Part shown: positions 62,101 through 64,000 of the stretch, piece by piece
How positions within the stretch are numbered: the first letter of the stretch is position 1
Layout: each line of letters opens with the position of its first letter
Assembly: GCF_000526715.1 (NCBI RefSeq)
Contig: NZ_JAGP01000001.1
Location: 186,001-250,000 of the forward strand
Direction of reading: 5' to 3'
Origin: Hydrogenovibrio kuenenii DSM 12350
GTDB taxonomy: Bacteria; Pseudomonadota; Gammaproteobacteria; Thiomicrospirales; Thiomicrospiraceae
Length of the DNA stretch: 64,000 nt
Translations under genes and position numbers: made by a program
The notes under the pieces: generated by a model
What the model was told of the DNA's origin: nothing
Seen by the model: only the letters and a program-made list of their open reading frames with translations
Database searches by the model: none

Positions 62101-62377
62101 GGCAATCAATCAGGCTCTAGAAGAGGCTGGAGTGCAGAGAGTTCGAGCGGTGTTGCTGACGTCATTGACGACCATTGCAGGTCTGACACCGCTACTATTT
62201 GAGACTTCTTTGCAGGCGCAGTTCTTAATACCGATGGCGGCGGCGATTGCTTTCGGGTTAATGTTTTCGACGTTATTGATTCTGTTGGTGATCCCCAGCG
62301 TGTTGTCGCTGTATGAAGAGGTGCATGAGCGATGGATGCATCGTTCACATAAGGTTGAACCACAAGAATCGGTTTAA
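59183..62377 (+). CDS. RND-family efflux permease (HAE1-like)
   Basis: A 1064-residue inner-membrane pump with about 12 membrane segments in two repeats. The start VAPNLLMLIMVLMGIVALLKL with FFPNFELDYAQVRVVWPGA is family typical. Proton-relay residues lie in the GLIMALGIIVDDAIVVGEDAL segment near residue 420. The second half has GRLAFVFFPSPE and a final block of four helices ending LFSTLLILLVIPSVLSLYEEV. The substrate is unknown; drug, dye or metal efflux are all possible. Confidence 0.92.
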   Translation: MTQKNEPEHHRLPEEHPEDFAGYHPRHEKFKSTGFIGMLARHKVAPNLLMLIMVLMGIVALLKLNVQFFPNFELDYAQVRVVWPGANGEDVERSITDPIERVLRNIDNLDEMTSTSALGMSAVTLKFKEGTDMIEAIDQVNQKVRELRNLPQDSEKPVIERFVRYEPIARLLLIGDKADLTELRHLARQFERQLLDEGIDKVEFDGLPTDEMSINVPKRKLEQYGLTLGDVSSRIAAMSRDIPAGSVGDEDSIRDLRAINQGRSEQQFDRLTVISKGTEKVALGQLAQVQKRPVKNAPYLTVDGHPAIEMRLMRSETGDTLKSSKIMQQWLAKTKPTLPKGVKFKVYDETWSLVNQRIMLLVNNGIGGLVLVILILYLFMNGRVAFWVAVGIPVSFMATLMIMYLAGGSINMVSLFGLIMALGIIVDDAIVVGEDALAHHEKGEPDLQAAEGGAHRMLAPVTASSITTVAAFLPLMMIGAEMGKILFAIPLVIIAVIIASLFESFTILPGHLRRAFKKVKPPQPGSVRYRLDRTIDHFREHQFRSVIRWVLAHRAITIAITLAMMIFAIGLLAGGRLAFVFFPSPESIKLTADVRFVAGTPAKVTAAYVDQVYRALRKTEKELEPGIVKTAVVHYNESSSEKGSNFGSVNIELKEPDQRKTRNAQFIRAWQKNAGTVPGLDVLSIEAPRMGPPGSDLDVRMWGVSPHLLKQASLEVQQVLDQIPGVSGVRDDLPYGRDQMIYRLTPQGKALGFTYASIGQQLSDAFSGRLAQIYTQGEDEVEVRVQYPRKEQDSLATLDSMMVTAPDGQRVLLKSIVKWSSQQGFDVMRHVDGHLAVNVIGEVDNTRNNANRILAQLKKDTLPKLVAKYGFSYSFEGQSANQAETLADMKIGLLVGLTLIYIVLAWVFGSYGWPLVVMLAIPFGLIGAIMGHWWMGLDMTILSLFGFFGLSGIVVNDSIILVSFYKRLREEGMAINQALEEAGVQRVRAVLLTSLTTIAGLTPLLFETSLQAQFLIPMAAAIAFGLMFSTLLILLVIPSVLSLYEEVHERWMHRSHKVEPQESV

Positions 62378-63043
62378 CGTTGTTCGTTCTTCCTGTGCTC
62401 CATGGATGGTTGCGGCGAATTAATCCATTTCAATCGGTGGGCAAGCCTCACCATTGGCTTCTTTCTATACGCTAGAGCCCTTAATTAAATTAACTGCATT
62501 GGTGTAGCTCTTTTTTTTTGCATGGTTTCAGTAGCTAGTATGCCACGAGGAATATGTTGAGCCATAGCAATGACGTTATCTAAGTATCCACTGGTTCTCT
62601 TGTCTAGTAGTTTGTAATCTTCTCAATAAGTTTTTTGCGGCTTTACAATCAATCTTTTAAATATGGGATTTTCGTCAGACACAAGTGTCTTTCATTCTGA
62701 TGATGTGACGCTTCTCCTTTTCTGTGTTTGGCTTAGTTAGCCTAGAAAAAATAGAGGATTCGTAAATCTCGTATCTGATAAAAAAATGTCATATTTTTGT
62801 GATATAGGGTGATTAGCCTATTAAAAGGCGATTTTGAGTGGTTTTTTGTTTGTTGCAACAAATTAAAAACATCTTGATATAGATAAGAAAACTTGATGAT
62901 TTTTGCGTTTTAAGCGAAAATGTCCGTCCAAAATTTTACAAAACGGTTATGGAGCGATTAAAACACCCGCTTTTTTAAGTATTACTAAACCCATACATAA
63001 CCCGTGTATATACCGAATTTTTTTAACTTGAGGGAAGTTGTCA
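62378..63043 (+). other. Long AT-rich intergenic region before tkt with a possible relic
   Basis: No intact gene is seen in 666 bases. On the minus strand, around 62485-62620, an open stretch reads KLLDKRTSGYLDNVIAMAQH and further, then meets a stop. It looks like a decayed fragment without a recognised family. A 6-base inverted repeat (AGACAC, AA, GTGTCT) is at 62677-62690. Near 63010 TGTATATA could be an extended -10 box for tkt. A T-run near 62510 may be a terminator tail. Confidence 0.4.
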
Positions 63044-64000
63044 ATGCCAACTCGTAGAGAACTAGCAAATGCTATCCGTGCACTAAGCATGGATGCGGTA
63101 CAAAAAGCCAAATCTGGTCACCCAGGTGCACCAATGGGGATGGCGGATATTGCCGAAGTATTGTGGAATAGCCACATGAAGTTTAACCCTACTAATTCAA
63201 AATGGGCTGACAGAGATCGTTTCGTACTATCGAATGGTCACGGTTCTATGTTGATTTATTCATTATTGCACTTGACTGGTTTTGACTTAGGTATGGAAGA
63301 TATCAAAAACTTCCGTCAGCTTCATGCTAAGACTGCAGGTCACCCAGAATATGGTTATGCAGATGGTATTGAAACGACTACTGGTCCTCTAGGGCAAGGT
63401 ATTACCAATGCTGTAGGTATGGCAATCGCAGAGCGTACGCTAGCGGCGCAATTCAATAAGCAAGGTCACGATATTGTTAACCATTACACTTATGTGTTCA
63501 TGGGTGACGGTTGTTTGATGGAAGGTTTATCTCATGAGTCAGCTGCTATGGCAGGTACTTTGGGCTTAGGTAAGCTAATCGGTTTCTGGGATGATAACGA
63601 TATTTCAATCGATGGTCATATTTCTGATTGGATGGAGCGTGATGTTGCAGGTCGTTTCGAATCTTACGACTGGCACGTTATCCGTGATGTTGATGGTCAC
63701 GATGCAGAAGCAATCGATAAAGCAATCCGTGAAGCGAAGTCTGTTAATGACAAGCCTACTTTGATTTGTACTCGTACAACTATCGGTTTTGGTTCACCAA
63801 ATCTATGTGGTACGCATGACTGTCATGGTGCACCTTTGGGTGATGAAGAAATCAAATTGACTCGTGAAAACCTAGGTTGGGAGCATGAGCCATTTGTTAT
63901 TCCACAAGATATTTATGAAGGTTGGGATCACAAAGCAAAAGGTGCTGAAGATGAAGCATCTTGGAACGCTAAGTTTGAAGCTTATCGTGCAGAATTCCCA
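63044..64000 (+). CDS. tkt: Transketolase, N-terminal part (cut by window end)
   Basis: The first 319 codons of transketolase, a thiamine-diphosphate enzyme of the pentose phosphate and Calvin cycles. Seen are [44 protein letters not shown] near residue 65, [19 protein letters not shown] near 115 and the cofactor motif [12 protein letters not shown] near 154 with WDDND further on. A GAGGGA ribosome site precedes ATG 63044. The rest, including the pyrimidine-binding half, is outside the window. Confidence 0.95.
   Translation, partial: MPTRRELANAIRALSMDAVQKAKSGHPGAPMGMADIAEVLWNSHMKFNPTNSKWADRDRFVLSNGHGSMLIYSLLHLTGFDLGMEDIKNFRQLHAKTAGHPEYGYADGIETTTGPLGQGITNAVGMAIAERTLAAQFNKQGHDIVNHYTYVFMGDGCLMEGLSHESAAMAGTLGLGKLIGFWDDNDISIDGHISDWMERDVAGRFESYDWHVIRDVDGHDAEAIDKAIREAKSVNDKPTLICTRTTIGFGSPNLCGTHDCHGAPLGDEEIKLTRENLGWEHEPFVIPQDIYEGWDHKAKGAEDEASWNAKFEAYRAEFP

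Noticed and set aside
1-64000. tRNA, rRNA or riboswitch genes
   Set aside because: No cloverleaf, rRNA-like or known riboswitch core was seen in any intergenic region on either strand.

Overview
The window reads as an ordinary stretch of gammaproteobacterial chromosome at moderate-to-low GC. Neighbourhoods such as def-fmt-rsmB-DUF4390-ntrY-ntrX-trkA-trkH, dprA with topA, ubiK-comM and an NDUFA9-like gene are typical of free-living gammaproteobacteria. A sulfur-oxidising Thiomicrospira/Hydrogenovibrio-type organism would fit, but that is inference and no autotrophy marker other than a partial transketolase gene is present. No rRNA, tRNA, CRISPR array, intact insertion sequence or phage was seen.

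Layout. 0-2.2 kb: haem uptake, with a truncated HugZ-like gene divergent from an HmuU/HmuV ABC importer. 2.2-5.7 kb: ttcA, an LpxL-like acyltransferase, an EamA exporter and a methyltransferase. 5.7-15.7 kb: one long minus-strand block for potassium uptake (trkA, trkH), a NtrY/NtrX-like two-component pair, a DUF4390 protein, rsmB, fmt and def. 15.8-28.6 kb: dprA, a receiver-plus-anti-sigma-kinase protein, topA, two diguanylate cyclases, argS, a SPOR protein, ubiK, comM and a membrane protein. 28.7-37.9 kb: a Lap-type biofilm locus (TolC-like LapE, LuxR-like regulator, LapC, LapB, LapD, LapG, OmpA-like protein) without the adhesin itself. 38-51.6 kb: iron-type alcohol dehydrogenase, rep, small envelope proteins, truD, a third cyclase, hisI, an exonuclease, an NlpC/P60 lipoprotein, a thioredoxin-like protein and an MscS-type channel. 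52-57.7 kb: sodB, ycgL, an NDUFA9-like protein, a DUF2892 protein, cca, a FieF-like exporter and a DUF3365 cytochrome. 57.9-62.4 kb: an RND efflux pair. The window ends inside transketolase.

Functional links. Three diguanylate cyclases and the degenerate LapD receptor lie in one 26-kb stretch, which suggests c-di-GMP control of adhesin retention. dprA and comM are both competence-associated recombination genes.

Main discovery. A 19-21 bp element, AAAATCTGCCAGGCTGGGG (usually followed by TA), occurs twelve times within one or two differences, plus one decayed copy. Copies lie in both orientations, mostly between genes. Some form inverted pairs shaped like terminators. Four or five lie inside genes, read in different frames and on either strand, so the conserved thing is the DNA and not a peptide. 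This pattern resembles DNA uptake sequences of Neisseriaceae and Pasteurellaceae, although the sequence matches neither known family. An uptake signal, or another genome-wide protein-binding site, is the leading hypothesis and can be tested by genome-wide counting.
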